Shown here piece after piece: positions 1 to 7,791 of a DNA stretch of 32,232 nt. The translations under genes were made by a program, and so were the position numbers. The stretch comes from Oscillospiraceae bacterium. Lineage in GTDB: Bacteria > Bacillota > Clostridia > Oscillospirales > Oscillospiraceae. The notes under the pieces are model-generated. The model was not told the DNA's origin. It ran no database searches and worked only from the letters and a program-made list of their open reading frames with translations. The stretch covers positions 1 through 32,232 of the forward strand of contig JAAWSV010000029.1 in the NCBI GenBank assembly GCA_022801715.1. Direction: 5' to 3'. Position 1 is the stretch's first letter; every line of letters begins with the position of its first letter.

Positions 1-3000
1 CCATCGCAAACGCGGCCGATTTCAGCGACAATGCTGACATCGACTACAGCGAGGCCGTTGATGTCATGGTCGCTGCCGGTATCATCGACGGCGTCGGCAA
101 CAACAGCTTTGACCCCAACGGCACCCTGACCCGTGAGCAGGCTGCCAAGCTCATCACCTACATGCTGATGGGTGAGAACTCCGACAAGCTGGGGGTGGAG
201 GGCTCGTCTTTCAATGACGTGGCCGCTACCCGCTGGTCCGCTCCCGCTATCGAGTACTGCGCCGCTATGGGCATTATCGACGGCGCCGGGGACGGCAACT
301 TCTATCCCGCCGGCAAGCTGACCGGCTACGCCTTCGCCAAGATGCTGCTCACCGCTATCGGCTACAAGAGCGACCGCGAGGGTTTCACCGGGGGCAGCTG
401 GACCATCAATGTGGCTACCAAGGCCCTGAGCGAGGATGTGCGGCTGGATGCCGGACTGGAGAAGATGTTCGGCAATGCCGAGCTCTCCCGTCAGGAGGCC
501 GCTCAGATGGCTCTCAACGCCATCAAGGCCCCTCTGGTGGAGTACGACAATGACAACACCATCTCTGTCAACGGTGCTACCGTGCAGATCAATGGCGGCG
601 GCGCCAAGTTCGTCACCACCACCATTGCCAAGCAGCAGAACATCTCTGACCGCACCCTGACCAACGCCGGCATCAACAACACCAACACCGGCTATCTGGT
701 GGAGTTCGGTGAGCGCTATCTGCCCAACCTGCGTCTGGTCACCGATGACGACGATTTCGATCGTCCCTCCCACACCTGGATCTACAAGAGCGAGGAGATC
801 GGCACCTATGTCGATTACGAGAACCTTGTGGAGACCTTTACGGTGGGCGTCACCGGCAAGGACCTGTATGACACCCTGGGCTCCTCCACCATCAAGGAGT
901 ACGATGTGTACTACTTCGTGGACGGCGAGGCCAAGGATGACATCAAGGCCAGCAACATGATCCGCACCAACACCAAGGAGTATGAGACCACCGGCAAGGG
1001 CGTGCTCACCCAGGTGTTCGTGGACCACGACAAGAAGGCCATCACCATCACCTCTATCCACACCTATTTAGCGCAGGCCCAGTCCGACTACAACGAGAAG
1101 AAGGGCACCCTGTCCCTGAAGGTGTTCAAGGACGACGCCAACGGCACGGCCAAGACCGTGGACGTGGAGGAGGTCCCCGGCATCGAGAACTACAAGAAGG
1201 ACGACTATGTGCTGGTCAACTGGGCCGAGATCGGCAGTAAGAGCGGCACCTATGGTAAGTTCGAGGTGGTCAAGATTGCCAATCCCGAGATCTCCGAGGA
1301 CCGCAAGCTGACCAAGTACTCCGAGGAGAACTACATTGTCAGCGACGGCACCCAGTATGACTACGGCATGGACGGCGTGCAGAAGAATGATTTGGGTGAG
1401 TACACCAATGATCTTCTGAAGAACCACACCTACAGCCTGTACTTTGATCAGTACGGCTATTTAGCCGGCGTGGTGGAGTTCTCCGGCGCGAAGAACTACC
1501 TGTTCCTCGCCGCCTATGACGGCACCGGCAGCCATATGGGCATCAAGACCTTCCCCGGCGCCGCTGTGTTCCTCGACGGCACCATGGAGGAGATCCAGAT
1601 TGATGTCACCGAGACCAACAAGAACCTGACCAAGGATGGCAGTGGTGATGCTGATGGGAACGGCGGCGCTGGTTCCAATGCCAACGTAATTGACATTAAC
1701 AACTACCCCCTGCTGGATGATGGTGACAATCAGTACAACCGCTGGTTTACCTACACCACCACCACCAAGAACAACAATACCATTTACACCCTGAAGCCCG
1801 CTGTGGAGTGGGATGGTACCAAAGTGGTCAACTTCTGGGCTGAGCAGACCGCGATTGCCACTGAGGGCAAGATCAACAGCGGCAGCGTCCGTGTGGTTGC
1901 AAACAACCCCAAGAATGCTGGTAGTGGTGCAACTGCGGCCGTGAATAAGCGGGCCTATGGTAATGATGACTCTGTGTATCTCACCATGGAGATCGGCAAG
2001 GTTTCTGACAATCAGAATTCTGCCGCTGCTATGATTGGCCTGACCAAGGTGATCGGCACCTACACCGGCGTGCAGGATGTTGATTTGAAGGTGTCCGATA
2101 CCACTGATAACACTTTGGAAAACACCCCCGGCATCATTGCTGTGTTCGATGAGGATCTGTACATCATCGGCGCGGTTGTCGTGGGCGATGACAACAGCAG
2201 CAGCAACAGCTACATCTATGTTCTGAGCGGTGCGAAGAACGAGTGGATCGAGGGCGACTACACCTATTGGGAGATGGACGCCGTTGTTGATGGTGAGATC
2301 AAGACTGTCACTGTCAAGGAGAAGTACGGCACCATCGAGACCATTGTCAATGCGCGGGTTGGGAAGAGCAATCCGGGCAAGGATGGTCTGCTGAAGGCCA
2401 CCTATGACAAGGATGGGTATATTACTGGTGTGGCGGCTGCTCCCACTCCCGAGGCAGATACTGACGAGTGGTACACCGTAAGCGACTATACCCATGAGAT
2501 CGAGGCCGGCGCCAATCCCCACGATGGAACCGGTAAGGACTACAAGGTCTACTCTGTGGAGTATGACAAGACTGCGGCGACTAACAACCATCCCAAGGCT
2601 GGTGATTTCTACCGGACTGGCCGCACACTGTACAATGCTGCCGCTCTGGCTGGCACTCCCACTGCTGAGGATGCCGGTTTGACGCTGGGGAGCGGCGGGT
2701 CCGTGATCGTGGTGCAGAATGAGGTCAGCAACACCGGTAAGATCTCCCGCGTCTGGGAGAGCTTCTCTGACCTCCAGAGCGCTATCGACTACCTGGCCGA
2801 CGCCGATACCTTCGAGGGCTATGTCTCCGCTGTGCTGAATGATAACGGCAGCGCGAAGTATATCGTCTTTAACGGTAAGGCCAATGTGGATGTGACCGAT
2901 GACGACGGCTCCGGCAGCGACGGTACCCACGTCCGCGAGTATCCGAGAGGTACTTTGGATGTGACCAGCACCGATAAGCTGGACGCTCTGGATGTGGCCG

Positions 3001-3566
3001 ACGCTATCCGCGCCTTCCTGAACGACAGCCGGATTGAGGATGTTGACTATGATGCCAGAGCTGGCTTGGCTACCGTCAGCTACACCGGCAACCGCAGCGT
3101 GACCTACAACGTGACCGTGAATGATCAGGTTTCTTCCAACGAGCTTGAGGCTGCTGAGCTGATGACCAAGGTTCAGGAGGCTGTTGAGAAGACCAAGAAG
3201 CCCTACGGCACGATCACGATCGAGGGCAACAAGATGACCGCTGAGAGCGACGACCGCACTTATCTGACTACTCCGGGTACCGGCACCGCTTCTCAGGCTA
3301 CTGAGGACTTTGCCGAGTTCCTGAGGGCTCTCCATGAGAGTGGCGTTGATGTAATCAACTATGCAGATGAGGATTATACTTGGGATGACGATTTGACCCA
3401 CAGAGGGAGCCGCTGGAGTAACGAGGATGGCGATACTCTGGTCAGCGAAGTTGTGACGGTATTGACGACCTTCTTTGCGACAGCTTCTAACACCGAGAAA
3501 ACCATTACCCTGACTGTGGATGGTAACCCCATGAACTTTACTATCAAGGTTCCTGCTGGTTCCTGA
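1..3566 (+). CDS. S-layer homology (SLH) domain surface protein, 5' end missing
   Basis: The reading frame is open to the left edge (first whole codon at 3), so the start and signal peptide lie outside the window; 1166 codons follow the first internal ATG at 66. The N-terminal part carries SLH repeats: one from the edge to about base 170 (FSDNADIDY..., ...GTLTREQAAKLITYM) and a second at about 205-360 (FNDVAATRWSAPAIEY...). A third, degenerate one may end near 520 (LSRQEAAQMALNAI). SLH domains anchor proteins to pyruvylated secondary wall polymer, so this is probably a major surface-layer or large wall-bound protein. The remaining ~1000 residues match no family I recognise; they are rich in Asp, Gly, Thr and Asn and almost free of Cys, as usual for secreted S-layer proteins. 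Codon use is uneven: C-ending codons dominate to about 1620 and around 2750-3000, T-ending codons around 1640-2720 and 3250-3560. A terminator follows the stop codon. Confidence 0.85.
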   Translation, partial: IANAADFSDNADIDYSEAVDVMVAAGIIDGVGNNSFDPNGTLTREQAAKLITYMLMGENSDKLGVEGSSFNDVAATRWSAPAIEYCAAMGIIDGAGDGNFYPAGKLTGYAFAKMLLTAIGYKSDREGFTGGSWTINVATKALSEDVRLDAGLEKMFGNAELSRQEAAQMALNAIKAPLVEYDNDNTISVNGATVQINGGGAKFVTTTIAKQQNISDRTLTNAGINNTNTGYLVEFGERYLPNLRLVTDDDDFDRPSHTWIYKSEEIGTYVDYENLVETFTVGVTGKDLYDTLGSSTIKEYDVYYFVDGEAKDDIKASNMIRTNTKEYETTGKGVLTQVFVDHDKKAITITSIHTYLAQAQSDYNEKKGTLSLKVFKDDANGTAKTVDVEEVPGIENYKKDDYVLVNWAEIGSKSGTYGKFEVVKIANPEISEDRKLTKYSEENYIVSDGTQYDYGMDGVQKNDLGEYTNDLLKNHTYSLYFDQYGYLAGVVEFSGAKNYLFLAAYDGTGSHMGIKTFPGAAVFLDGTMEEIQIDVTETNKNLTKDGSGDADGNGGAGSNANVIDINNYPLLDDGDNQYNRWFTYTTTTKNNNTIYTLKPAVEWDGTKVVNFWAEQTAIATEGKINSGSVRVVANNPKNAGSGATAAVNKRAYGNDDSVYLTMEIGKVSDNQNSAAAMIGLTKVIGTYTGVQDVDLKVSDTTDNTLENTPGIIAVFDEDLYIIGAVVVGDDNSSSNSYIYVLSGAKNEWIEGDYTYWEMDAVVDGEIKTVTVKEKYGTIETIVNARVGKSNPGKDGLLKATYDKDGYITGVAAAPTPEADTDEWYTVSDYTHEIEAGANPHDGTGKDYKVYSVEYDKTAATNNHPKAGDFYRTGRTLYNAAALAGTPTAEDAGLTLGSGGSVIVVQNEVSNTGKISRVWESFSDLQSAIDYLADADTFEGYVSAVLNDNGSAKYIVFNGKANVDVTDDDGSGSDGTHVREYPRGTLDVTSTDKLDALDVADAIRAFLNDSRIEDVDYDARAGLATVSYTGNRSVTYNVTVNDQVSSNELEAAELMTKVQEAVEKTKKPYGTITIEGNKMTAESDDRTYLTTPGTGTASQATEDFAEFLRALHESGVDVINYADEDYTWDDDLTHRGSRWSNEDGDTLVSEVVTVLTTFFATASNTEKTITLTVDGNPMNFTIKVPAGS

Positions 3567-3599
3567 TAATAGATCAAAATTCCATAGTTAGAATGAAAA

Positions 3600-3623
3600 C
3601 CCCCGGGCCGTATGGCCCGGGGG
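3600..3623. terminator. Bidirectional intrinsic terminator between S-layer gene and 3636-4118 gene
   Basis: A perfect 10-bp GC stem (CCCCCGGGCC / GGCCCGGGGG) with loop GTAT lies between two convergent genes. A T-rich run follows on the plus strand and TTTTC follows on the minus strand, so it can serve both transcripts. Confidence 0.85.
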
Positions 3624-3635
3624 TTCCTTGTCTCT

Positions 3636-4118
3636 TTATTCGTCCTCCGCGAAGAAGAGGACGGCTACATAGGTGCAGTTCGCTTGGTTCATCTGCGCCA
3701 GGGCGTTGTCCGGGTAGTAGGCCGTGGAGCTGGCGGTGTTGGAGTAGAAGGAGAGCTGGGTGTCGCTCCACAGGCTGTAGTGGGTCTTGGGGTTCTGCTT
3801 CTCGCCGTTGGCCAGGAAAACATAGTGGGGCAGAAAGGGGCTGTCCACCATGCACTGGTTGTCGCCAAAGACGATGACCCAAAGGGGCTTTTTGGGGAAG
3901 GTCAGCACCGTGGGATTGTCCGGGCCGCAGCGGCCTGTGCCGGTGTAGACGCGGTACTCCACCCGGCAGTTGCCCTTGTGGGCGCTCAGATCTGTCAGCA
4001 GGGCGCTGTGCCGGGACAGAGCGGCGTCGATTTTCGCGTTGTCGGCGTTGAAGTCCTGCATCTGGATGCGGTCCTCCATGCGCCACTGGTTCAGCTGATA
4101 GCCATCTGTATAGTTCAT
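3636..4118 (-). CDS. Phage tail-fibre-like small protein (orphan)
   Basis: 160 residues. I chose the ATG at 4118 because AAGGAG lies just upstream (minus strand, about 4126-4131); the longer frame to 4181 has no ribosome site. The N-terminal stretch (WRMEDRIQMQDFNADNAKIDAAL) resembles the 'DFN.DN..IDAAL' segment found at the start of many phage and prophage tail or collar proteins. The C-terminal part (YTGTGRCGPDNPTVLTFPKKPLWVIVFGDN, ending LFFAEDE) resembles the terminal domain of tail-fibre proteins. No other phage gene is nearby, so this may be a domesticated surface or adhesion module or a prophage remnant. A terminator-like hairpin lies in its putative leader (4169-4201). The family resemblance comes from motif memory, so function is uncertain; that the frame is a real gene is well supported by its ribosome site and terminator. 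Confidence 0.6.
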   Translation of the reverse strand: MNYTDGYQLNQWRMEDRIQMQDFNADNAKIDAALSRHSALLTDLSAHKGNCRVEYRVYTGTGRCGPDNPTVLTFPKKPLWVIVFGDNQCMVDSPFLPHYVFLANGEKQNPKTHYSLWSDTQLSFYSNTASSTAYYPDNALAQMNQANCTYVAVLFFAEDE

Positions 4119-4168
4119 AGCGTATTCTCCTTTTTGTTGTCGAATTTTGCCCGAGCCTGTCCGGTAAA

Positions 4169-4224
4169 AAAGCCGGTACACCTACTGTGTGTACCGGCTT
4201 TGAGTTGCACGCCCTCTGTGCAAC
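4169..4224 (-). terminator. Terminator-like hairpin plus second hairpin upstream of the tail-fibre-like gene
   Basis: A 13-bp perfect stem (AAAGCCGGTACAC at 4169-4181, partner 4189-4201, 7-base loop) is followed on the minus strand by a run of Ts (4171-4166), the form of an intrinsic terminator reading leftward. A second 7-bp stem (4204-4210 / 4218-4224) stands directly before it. No minus-strand gene lies upstream, and no clear promoter lies between this hairpin and the start codon at 4118. It may be an attenuator in the leader of that gene, or the end of an unrecognised small transcript. Confidence 0.5.
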
Positions 4225-4237
4225 CAAAAAAATATTC

Positions 4238-4280
4238 TTGACACCGCTGGGATTTTCCGGGAGAATAGGGCTATCCTATT
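4238..4280 (+). promoter_or_regulatory. Promoter of the DUF1294 gene with inverted repeat at -10
   Basis: TTGACA (4238-4243), 17-bp spacer, GAGAAT (4261-4266). An inverted repeat AATAGG / CCTATT (4264-4269 / 4275-4280) overlaps the -10 and could be an operator. The start codon follows at 4302. Confidence 0.55.
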
Positions 4281-4301
4281 AAAAAACGGAGGGTTTCCGC
4301 T

Positions 4302-4595
4302 ATGGAATGGTTTCTTACGCTGCCGGGGCTGATCACCGTCTATATAGTGCTGGTCAACCTCTTCGCCTTTTTGCAGATGGGCTGGGACAAGCGGCAGTCC
4401 AAGCGCCCCGAGGCCCGCCGGGTGCCGGAGAAGCGGCTGTTTATGACGGCGGCCCTGGGCGGGAGCCTGGGGGCGGTGCTGGGGATGTTTCGCTTTCGGC
4501 ATAAGACAAAGCATTGGAAATTTCGGCTGGGGCTTCCCTTGATTTTGGTCGGGCATGTGGTGTTGGCTGGGTTCCTTTGGTATCAGCTTGGGTAA
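4302..4595 (+). CDS. DUF1294 family membrane protein
   Basis: 97 residues. It has an N-terminal membrane helix (about 4-24), then a basic segment with the hallmark MGWDKRQSKR...RVPEKRLFMTAALGGSLGAVLGM, then RHKTKHWKFRLGLPLIL and a second or third hydrophobic stretch to the end. This pattern (DK..A...RVPE..L...ALLGGS.GA..GM...RHKT) is typical of the DUF1294 family, small integral membrane proteins of unknown function, often 80-100 residues. An upstream AACGGAGGG ribosome site supports the ATG at 4302. It is a single-gene unit with its own promoter; it points away from the minus-strand tail-fibre-like gene and converges on argD. Confidence 0.85.
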   Translation: MEWFLTLPGLITVYIVLVNLFAFLQMGWDKRQSKRPEARRVPEKRLFMTAALGGSLGAVLGMFRFRHKTKHWKFRLGLPLILVGHVVLAGFLWYQLG

Positions 4596-4632
4596 AGGGG
4601 AAGAGCTTTACATTCTTTCCGGGTGCGGAGAA

Positions 4633-4662
4633 ACGGCGCGCCGGGGTCGTCGCGCCCTACGG
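4633..4662. repeat. 30-bp GC-rich REP-like repeat, copy 1
   Basis: Thirty bases starting ACGGCGCGCCGGGG and ending GCGCCCTACGG are identical to 11329-11358. The segment holds short inverted arms (GGCGCG / CGCGCC). It lies between the convergent ends of the DUF1294 gene and argD. It looks like a member of the GTAGGG-type dispersed palindromes that I recall as common in Oscillospiraceae intergenic DNA. Confidence 0.6.
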
Positions 4663-4709
4663 GTGTCCGTGAGGGGGTGCGGCGGTCGGTGCGCCGTGGG
4701 GGGCAGGGG

Positions 4710-5888
4710 TTATTGGAGGGTTTTCTCCATGATCTGGATTCCGCGCTCCAGTTCCTCGTCGGTGATGACCAGGGGGGGGAGGAGGCGGATGGTGTCGGGG
4801 CCGGCGCAGGTGGTGAGGAGGCCGGCGGCCATCAGGCGGTCCCGGAGCTCGGTGTGGGCGGCGTTCTGGATGCCCACGCCCACCATCAGGCCCATGCCCC
4901 GGACCCCGGCGATGTAGGGGCTGGGGATGGCGGCAATGCGGCGGCGGAGGGTCTCGCCCTTCTCCCGCACCCCGGCCAGAAAGTCCGGCGTCAGGGTGTC
5001 CATCACCACGCAGCCGGCGGCGCTGGCCATGGGGTTGCCGCCGAAGGTGCTGCCGTGGTCCCCGGCGCGGAGGGTGTCCCGGCACTTCTCGCCCGTCAGG
5101 AAGCCGCCGAAGGGGAGGCCGCCGGCAATGCCCTTGGCGAAGCTCACGATGTCCGGCGTGACGCCGAACTGCTGGTAGCAGAACAGCGTCCCGGTGCGGC
5201 CGATGCCCGTCTGGACCTCGTCAATGAGGAGCAGCCAGTCCCGCTGGGCGCAGAGGTCCGCCACCTGGCGGACGTAGTCCGCGTTCAGGGGGTTCACGCC
5301 GCCCTCGCCCTGGATCAGCTCCAGCATCACGGCGCAGACGTCGTCCCCGGCGACAGATAGAAGACTGTCCATATCATTGGCCTCGGCGTGGCGGAAGCCG
5401 TCGGGGAAGGGGTAGAAGTTCTTGTGGTACTTGTCCTGCCCGGTGGCCCGGAGGGTGGTGACGGTGCGGCCGTGGAAGGAGCGGTTGAGGGTGATGATGG
5501 TGGAGCGGTCCGGGCCGTAGTGGTCGTGGGACCACTTCCGGGCGGTCTTGATCATGCCCTCGTTGGCCTCGGCGCCGGAGTTGGAGAAGAAGGCGCCGGC
5601 CATCCCCGCCGCGGGCACCAGCTTGGAGGCCAGAAGGGCGTAGGGCTGGGCGTAGAAGAGGTTGGAGATGTGCCCCAGCTTCATGGCTTGGTCATAGATG
5701 GCCCTGGCCCAGGCCTCGTTGGCGTAGCCCAGGGAGCAGACGCCGATGCCGGCGGTAAAGTCGATGTAGGCCTTGCCCTCGGTGTCATAGAGGGTGGCGC
5801 CCTTCCCGTGGTCGATGGCCAAATCGTTGCGCCCATAGGTCTGGAGGACATACCGGTGATCCAAGGCTTTGATCTCAGCGAAATCCAT
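4710..5888 (-). CDS. argD: Acetylornithine aminotransferase
   Basis: 392 residues, the usual length for class-III PLP aminotransferases of the ArgD/RocD group. It exchanges the amino group between N-acetylglutamate 5-semialdehyde and glutamate in arginine synthesis. Visible landmarks: FFSNSGAEANEGMIK (101-114, PLP phosphate binding), LIDEVQTGIGRTG (221-233, Asp223 contacts the PLP ring nitrogen), SFAKGIAGG with the Schiff-base Lys252, and HGSTFGGNP near 280. The start ATG at 5888 is preceded by AAAGGA on the minus strand. Placement downstream of argG and argH supports ArgD over ornithine or 4-aminobutyrate aminotransferase, although sequence alone does not exclude a dual role with succinyl-diaminopimelate. 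Three 10-bp direct repeats and a long hairpin element lie in its leader. Confidence 0.9.
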   Translation of the reverse strand: MDFAEIKALDHRYVLQTYGRNDLAIDHGKGATLYDTEGKAYIDFTAGIGVCSLGYANEAWARAIYDQAMKLGHISNLFYAQPYALLASKLVPAAGMAGAFFSNSGAEANEGMIKTARKWSHDHYGPDRSTIITLNRSFHGRTVTTLRATGQDKYHKNFYPFPDGFRHAEANDMDSLLSVAGDDVCAVMLELIQGEGGVNPLNADYVRQVADLCAQRDWLLLIDEVQTGIGRTGTLFCYQQFGVTPDIVSFAKGIAGGLPFGGFLTGEKCRDTLRAGDHGSTFGGNPMASAAGCVVMDTLTPDFLAGVREKGETLRRRIAAIPSPYIAGVRGMGLMVGVGIQNAAHTELRDRLMAAGLLTTCAGPDTIRLLPPLVITDEELERGIQIMEKTLQ

Positions 5889-5908
5889 AAAGGTGATTCC
5901 TTTCTAAA

Positions 5909-5945
5909 AGGATATGTAAGGATATGTAAGGATATGTAAGGATTT
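5909..5945 (-). repeat. 10-bp tandem repeat in the argD leader
   Basis: The minus strand reads TTACATATCC three times in a row, with a partial fourth copy, about 20 bases upstream of the argD start codon. Each unit holds TACATAT, which also occurs in one of the palindromes upstream of argG. It could be a slippage-prone array or clustered half-operators. Confidence 0.7.
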
Positions 5946-5952
5946 GATACAC

Positions 5953-6227
5953 GTCAGGGGAGGGCAAAGCCCTCCCCTGACTGTCAAAAGCCCTCGGCAG
6001 AGTTTGCGGCGCGCACGCCGCAAATAAACTAAGAATCATTTTTTCCGGAAACCGCGTTTTCGGAAAAAATACTTCTCGCGGAGCGAGCGTCGCAGGACTT
6101 TGCCCTGTGGGCAAAGTCCGAGGCGCAGAGCGCAGCGCAACCCCTAAATCGTTTGAAATCCGCAGATTTCAAGCGAGTGCGAAGCGCAATCCCCTAACTC
6201 AATTGAAATCCGCAGATTTCAATTGAA
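5953..6227 (-). repeat. Modular palindromic intergenic element, copy A
   Basis: Read on the minus strand from the end of argH, this 275-base stretch holds in order: hairpin CAATTGAAATC-TGCG-GATTTCAATTG (6200-6225); GGGGATTGCGC spacer; a second TTGAAATC-TGCG-GATTTCAA hairpin (6153-6172); a GGGGTTGCGCTGCGCTCTG module (6123-6144); an 11-bp hairpin (6095-6119, loop ACA); CTCGC-TCC-GCGAG (6075-6087); a T6CCG / CGGA6 stem (6038-6070); TTTGCGGCG-TGCG-CGCCGCAAA (6003-6024); and a 13-bp stem with loop TTT (5953-5981). The modules recur in the same order downstream of glgD at 28271-28461. The argH stop codon lies inside the first hairpin. Confidence 0.9.
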
Positions 6228-7601
6228 TCGCGCAGCGATAAAACTCTCCACCTCGTTGATCTGGCGGGTGGTCTCCGCCAGGGCGGGGCCGCCGTAGCTG
6301 CTGCGCTGATCCATGCAGACCTCCAGCTTCAACGCCTCGTACACGTCCTCCTCGAAGAGGGGGGAGTGGTCCTTCAGCTCGTTGAGAGACAGGTCCTCCA
6401 GACAGATCTTGTGCTCGCCGCAGTAGTAGACCAGGTTGCCCACCACCGCGTGGGCGTCCCGGAAGGGCATCCCCTTCTTCACCAGGTAGTCGGCGCAGTC
6501 GGTGGCGTTGATGAAGCCCACGGCGGCGGCCCGGCGCATGTTCTCGGGGAGGACGCGCATGGTGTCGATCATCCCGGCGAACACCGGCAGGCACAGCTTC
6601 ACGGTGTCCACGGCGTCAAAGATCGGCTCCTTGTCCTCCTGCATGTCCTTGTTGTAGGCCAGGGGCAGGCCCTTCATGGTGGCCAGCAGGCTCATGAGGT
6701 CGCCATAGACCCGGCCGGTCTTGCCCCGGACCAGCTCCGCCACGTCGGGGTTCTTCTTCTGGGGCATGATGGAGGAGCCGGTGGAGTAGGCGTCGTCCAG
6801 CTCCACGAACTTAAACTCCCAGGAGCACCAGAGGATGGTCTCCTCGGCGAAGCGGCTCAGGTGCATCATGATGAGGGACAGCGCGCTGAGCAGCTCGATC
6901 ACATAGTCCCGGTCGGATACGCCGTCCAGGCTGTTGGAGGTGGGGGCGGTGAAGCCCAGCTCCCTGGCGGTCTGCCAGCGGTCGATGGGGTAGGTGGTGC
7001 CGGCCAGGGCGCCGCAGCCCAAGGGGCTCTGGTCCATCCGCTTCCGGCAGTCCTCCAGGCGGGTCACGTCCCGGCAGAGCATGGCCGCGTAGGCCAGCAG
7101 GTGCTGGGCAAAGGAGATGGGCTGGGCCCGCTGCATGTGGGTGTAGCCGGGCATCACGGTGCTCTGGTGGGCCCGGGCCTGCCGCAGGAGGACCTTCTCG
7201 AAGTTCAGAATCAGGGTGATGATCTCCCCGATCTCCCGCTTCAGGTGGAGCCGCAGGTCCACGGCCACCTGATCGTTGCGGCTGCGGGCGGTGTGCAGGC
7301 GCTTGCCGGCCTCGCCGATGCGCTCGGTGAGCAGGGACTCCACGTTCATGTGGACGTCCTCCGCCTCGGCGGAGAGCTCGATCTTCCCGGCCTCCACGTC
7401 GGCGAGGATGCCCTTGAGCCCGTCGATAATCTGCCGCACGTCCTCCTTGCTGATGATGCCGCAGTCGCCCAGCATGGCGGCGTGGGCCATGCTGCCGGTG
7501 ATGTCCTCGCGGACCATCCGCTCGTCGATGTGGATCGAGGAATTGAAGTCGTTGACCAGAGTATCCGTCTCCTTGCGGAACCGGCCGCCCCAAAGTTTCA
7601 T
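6219..7601 (-). CDS. argH: Argininosuccinate lyase
   Basis: 460 residues. It cleaves argininosuccinate to arginine and fumarate, the last step of arginine synthesis. The start ATG at 7601 gives MKLWGGRFRKETD, the conserved ArgH beginning, and has GCAGGAGGG just upstream; the frame extends 31 codons further but without family similarity. Landmarks: TARSRNDQ near 105-111, PGYTHMQRAQP with His155, and the fumarase/aspartase superfamily signature GSSIMPQKKNP (275-285) with the catalytic Ser on the mobile loop. It lies 190 bp downstream of argG with its own promoter-like sequence and an ArgR-like box. The last codons and the TGA stop fall inside the first hairpin of the element described at 5953-6227, so the C-terminal ARFN is encoded by repeat DNA or its boundary. 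Confidence 0.95.
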   Translation of the reverse strand: MKLWGGRFRKETDTLVNDFNSSIHIDERMVREDITGSMAHAAMLGDCGIISKEDVRQIIDGLKGILADVEAGKIELSAEAEDVHMNVESLLTERIGEAGKRLHTARSRNDQVAVDLRLHLKREIGEIITLILNFEKVLLRQARAHQSTVMPGYTHMQRAQPISFAQHLLAYAAMLCRDVTRLEDCRKRMDQSPLGCGALAGTTYPIDRWQTARELGFTAPTSNSLDGVSDRDYVIELLSALSLIMMHLSRFAEETILWCSWEFKFVELDDAYSTGSSIMPQKKNPDVAELVRGKTGRVYGDLMSLLATMKGLPLAYNKDMQEDKEPIFDAVDTVKLCLPVFAGMIDTMRVLPENMRRAAAVGFINATDCADYLVKKGMPFRDAHAVVGNLVYYCGEHKICLEDLSLNELKDHSPLFEEDVYEALKLEVCMDQRSSYGGPALAETTRQINEVESFIAARFN

Positions 7602-7648
7602 AGCGTCCCTCCTGCGCCGTGTCGGCGTCTTTTGTAGTATTTTTGTAT

Positions 7649-7697
7649 AGTATAGTCGTTTTCTGGATATTCCAAACGCCGGCTGTATAATCATGCA
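7649..7697 (-). promoter_or_regulatory. argH promoter and ArgR-like box
   Basis: On the minus strand, TTTGGA (7676-7671), 16 bp, TATACT (7654-7649) is a reasonable promoter about 50 bp before the argH start. Just upstream lies TGCATGATTATACA (7697-7684), which differs at two positions from the palindrome TGCATGAATATGCA upstream of argG, suggesting a shared arginine repressor site. Confidence 0.5.
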
Positions 7698-7791
7698 TTC
7701 CGACGAATTTCCCCAATGGACACAGAGGGGGCGGAAGACATATCTCCCGCCCGAGCCCTGTGATCGGATACCATACTATACCATATTTCTT

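Noticed and set aside
1461..3401. 646-codon open frame on the minus strand within the S-layer gene
   Set aside because: It lies fully opposite an SLH gene with clear protein features, has no ribosome site, and its composition is that of a shadow frame in GC-rich DNA.
5909..5945. CRISPR array
   Set aside because: The repeats are 10 bp long and directly adjacent without spacers; no cas gene is present.
5875..6114. Small minus-strand frame containing FAACAPQTLP
   Set aside because: It is translated from repeat element A; the frame at 28040-28525 shares the FAACAPQTLP peptide only because it crosses element B. Neither has gene features.
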